DNA from: Skermania piniformis
GTDB lineage: Bacteria > Actinomycetota > Actinomycetes > Mycobacteriales > Mycobacteriaceae
Assembly: GCF_019285775.1 (NCBI RefSeq)
Contig: NZ_CP079105.1
Coordinates: forward strand, 496,001-560,000
Length of the DNA: 64,000 bases
Reading direction: 5' to 3'
Shown here: one piece after another, positions 62,704 through 64,000 of the stretch
How positions within the stretch are numbered: the stretch's first letter is position 1
Layout of the letters: each line of letters opens with the position of its first letter
Made by a program: the position numbers and the translations under genes
The notes under the pieces: model-generated
What the model was told of the DNA's origin: nothing
The model's database searches: none
The model's input: the letters and a program-made list of their open reading frames with translations, nothing else

Positions 62704-64000
62704 GCGCCGCCGCGCTCGCTCTGCGCGCCGACTATGCGGCGGCGCTGCGTCGGCATCTCGCTGCGCCGAGTGAGGCGACTCTCGGTGTCGGCTACGGGTT
62801 GGGCCGGCGCGCCCTGGCCGACGGGGTGAGCATCCTCGACCTGGTCGAGGCGCATTTCCGGGCCACCGCGGGTGCCGGCCCGGACGAGGCCGGGGCCGCG
62901 CTCGGCTTCCTGCTGCAGACGTTGACCGCGGCCGACGTGGCGACTCGCGGCTATCTCGACGGCACCCGCCGGTACCAGGCCGAGCGGGAACGGGCCGACG
63001 ATCTCGCCGATCGGGGCGCGTTCCGTCGGGCCCTGGTGCACACCTTGCAGGACGGCTTCTTCGTTGTGGACGCGGACGGAGCGGTCGTCGAGGTCAACGC
63101 GGCGTTCGGCGACATCACCGGTTACGGGCCGGACGGCGTGCCCTATCGATGGCCGCATCCGTGGGTGCCGGATCCGGCCGTGGCCCGCGCCGCGGTCCAC
63201 CTCGACGGTGGTCGGGCCACCCTGTTGATCCGGCACCGAGATGGGCGGTCGGTCTGGCTGGCGTTGAGCACCAGCTCGTTGCGGGCGGCCGGGCGCGAGC
63301 ACTGGCTGGTGGGCACGGCCCGGGATGTGACCGCCGAGCGCACCGCGGCCGACCGGGAACGGGTGGTGAATCGGTTGGCCGGCTCGTTGGCCGGTGCGGC
63401 GGGGGTGGCCGAGGTGCTCGAGGCGGCCCTGCAGCATTGCCCGGAGCCGCTCGACGCGGTCGACGCGGTCGCGGTGAGCTGGGGGAGCGCCGCCGATCCG
63501 GTCGTCTACCCGGTTGCCGGCTCGTTGCGGCGAACCTGGCCGGAGCTGCCGGAATCGGTTCGGAGTGCCCTGGAGCGCGCCCGCGGTGAGGTCGATTCGG
63601 AATCCGCGGGGCCGGCCGGCGACCCGGTGCCGGGGATCGGGCTGTCGGCGGGGCCGACGGCGGCGATCTGGCTGGAGTTCGCCGCGGCGCGGCGGATCGC
63701 GGCCGACGAGCGAACCCTGATCGGGTTGTTCGCCGGGCATCTGCGGGTGGCGATGCTGCGCGCGCGGGCGTACGACGCGGTCCGCACGGTATCGCTGACC
63801 CTGCAACAGTCGATGCTCGGTGCCACCGAGCCGCCGGTCGGGTTCGCGGTCCGGTACGAGCCGGCGGTCGCGCCGTTGGAGATCGGCGGTGACTGGTACG
63901 ACGTGGTGCAGTTGCCGGACGGTCGGATCGGCGTGATCGTCGGCGACTGCGTCGGCCGGGGTTTGGCCGCCGCAGCGGTGATGGGCCAGCTGCGGGCGTC
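62700..64000 (+). CDS. RsbU/RsbP-like PAS-PP2C serine phosphatase (partial, runs off right edge)
   Basis: At least 433 residues are encoded without a stop. The N-terminus (1-90) resembles the RsbU N-terminal domain that binds RsbT (LGVGYGLGRRALADGVSILD). A PAS domain (about 110-220: VHTLQDGFFVVDADGAVVEV) and a GAF-like region (about 225-350) follow, then the start of the SpoIIE phosphatase domain (PLEIGGDWYDVVQLPDGRIG, then VGDCVGRGLAAAA). The GTG at 62700 overlaps the rsbX stop (GTGA). It would dephosphorylate the anti-anti-sigma factor and free SigF. The anti-anti-sigma gene itself is not seen in this window. Confidence 0.9.
   Translation, partial: MSAAALALRADYAAALRRHLAAPSEATLGVGYGLGRRALADGVSILDLVEAHFRATAGAGPDEAGAALGFLLQTLTAADVATRGYLDGTRRYQAERERADDLADRGAFRRALVHTLQDGFFVVDADGAVVEVNAAFGDITGYGPDGVPYRWPHPWVPDPAVARAAVHLDGGRATLLIRHRDGRSVWLALSTSSLRAAGREHWLVGTARDVTAERTAADRERVVNRLAGSLAGAAGVAEVLEAALQHCPEPLDAVDAVAVSWGSAADPVVYPVAGSLRRTWPELPESVRSALERARGEVDSESAGPAGDPVPGIGLSAGPTAAIWLEFAAARRIAADERTLIGLFAGHLRVAMLRARAYDAVRTVSLTLQQSMLGATEPPVGFAVRYEPAVAPLEIGGDWYDVVQLPDGRIGVIVGDCVGRGLAAAAVMGQLRA

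Overview
This window comes from a high-GC actinobacterium of the Mycobacteriales, most likely Nocardiaceae or a close relative. The best evidence is conserved gene order: a CDC48-like AAA ATPase, pssA, psd, groEL, lpd, ramB, aceA and fadB2 lie in the same relative order as the Rv0435c-Rv0468 stretch of Mycobacterium tuberculosis. Two CIRCE elements precede groEL, a near-consensus mycobacterial LexA box precedes a 13E12-type HNH gene, and many genes have a TANNNT hexamer 5-8 nt before the start codon, as expected for leaderless transcripts. No rRNA, tRNA, CRISPR array or intact insertion sequence was seen.

Layout. 1-7.5 kb (minus strand): Mrp Na+/H+ antiporter genes (D cut by the window edge, C, fused A-B), preceded in the same operon by two tandem paralogous polytopic membrane proteins of unknown function. 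7.6-9.6 kb: a flavohemoglobin-like protein, possibly coupled to a 16-codon leader ORF, then a DivIVA-domain protein. 9.7-16.9 kb: 13E12 HNH protein with SOS box, AAA ATPase, pssA-psd, a FabH-type synthase and a DsbA-like protein. 17.1-21.9 kb: a REC/glutaredoxin-like/thioredoxin-reductase-like fusion that has lost its redox cysteines, a cyclic-nucleotide-binding histidine kinase, a UBP zinc finger and a DMT transporter. 21.8-23.8 kb: two sulfotransferases, one with a one-base frameshift. 24.1-28.9 kb: groEL, PPK2, a hydrolase and a secreted DUF2807-like protein.

29-36 kb: a second FabH-type synthase, a prolyl oligopeptidase, an MFS transporter overlapping an aldonolactone oxidase, and a PucR-type regulator. 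36.3-40.3 kb: an apparent oxylipin operon with an unknown 221-aa protein, an alpha-dioxygenase/cyclooxygenase-like heme peroxidase and an overlapping cytochrome P450, closed by a 22-bp hairpin. 40.3-51.4 kb: lpd, a secreted lipase, an MpaB-type oxygenase, a CMD-family protein, ramB, an ATP-dependent DNA ligase, aceA and fadB2. 51.4-53.7 kb: a MetE homologue missing three of four zinc ligands and the catalytic histidine.

53.7-56.2 kb is a decayed region: a broken quinone oxidoreductase, a Uma2-type nuclease, a broken 13E12 gene and an AT-richer small secreted protein. 56.3-58.9 kb: an SDR, a DedA protein and a 2-hydroxyacid dehydrogenase. 58.9-64 kb: a complete-looking general-stress partner-switching module, sigF-rsbW diverging from rsbR-rsbS-rsbT-rsbX and a PAS/PP2C phosphatase that runs off the right edge.

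The main candidates for new biology are the split peroxidase-P450 operon, the cysteine-less REC/TrxR-kinase-zinc-finger operon, the MetE homologue without its zinc site, and the paralogous membrane pair joined to mrp.
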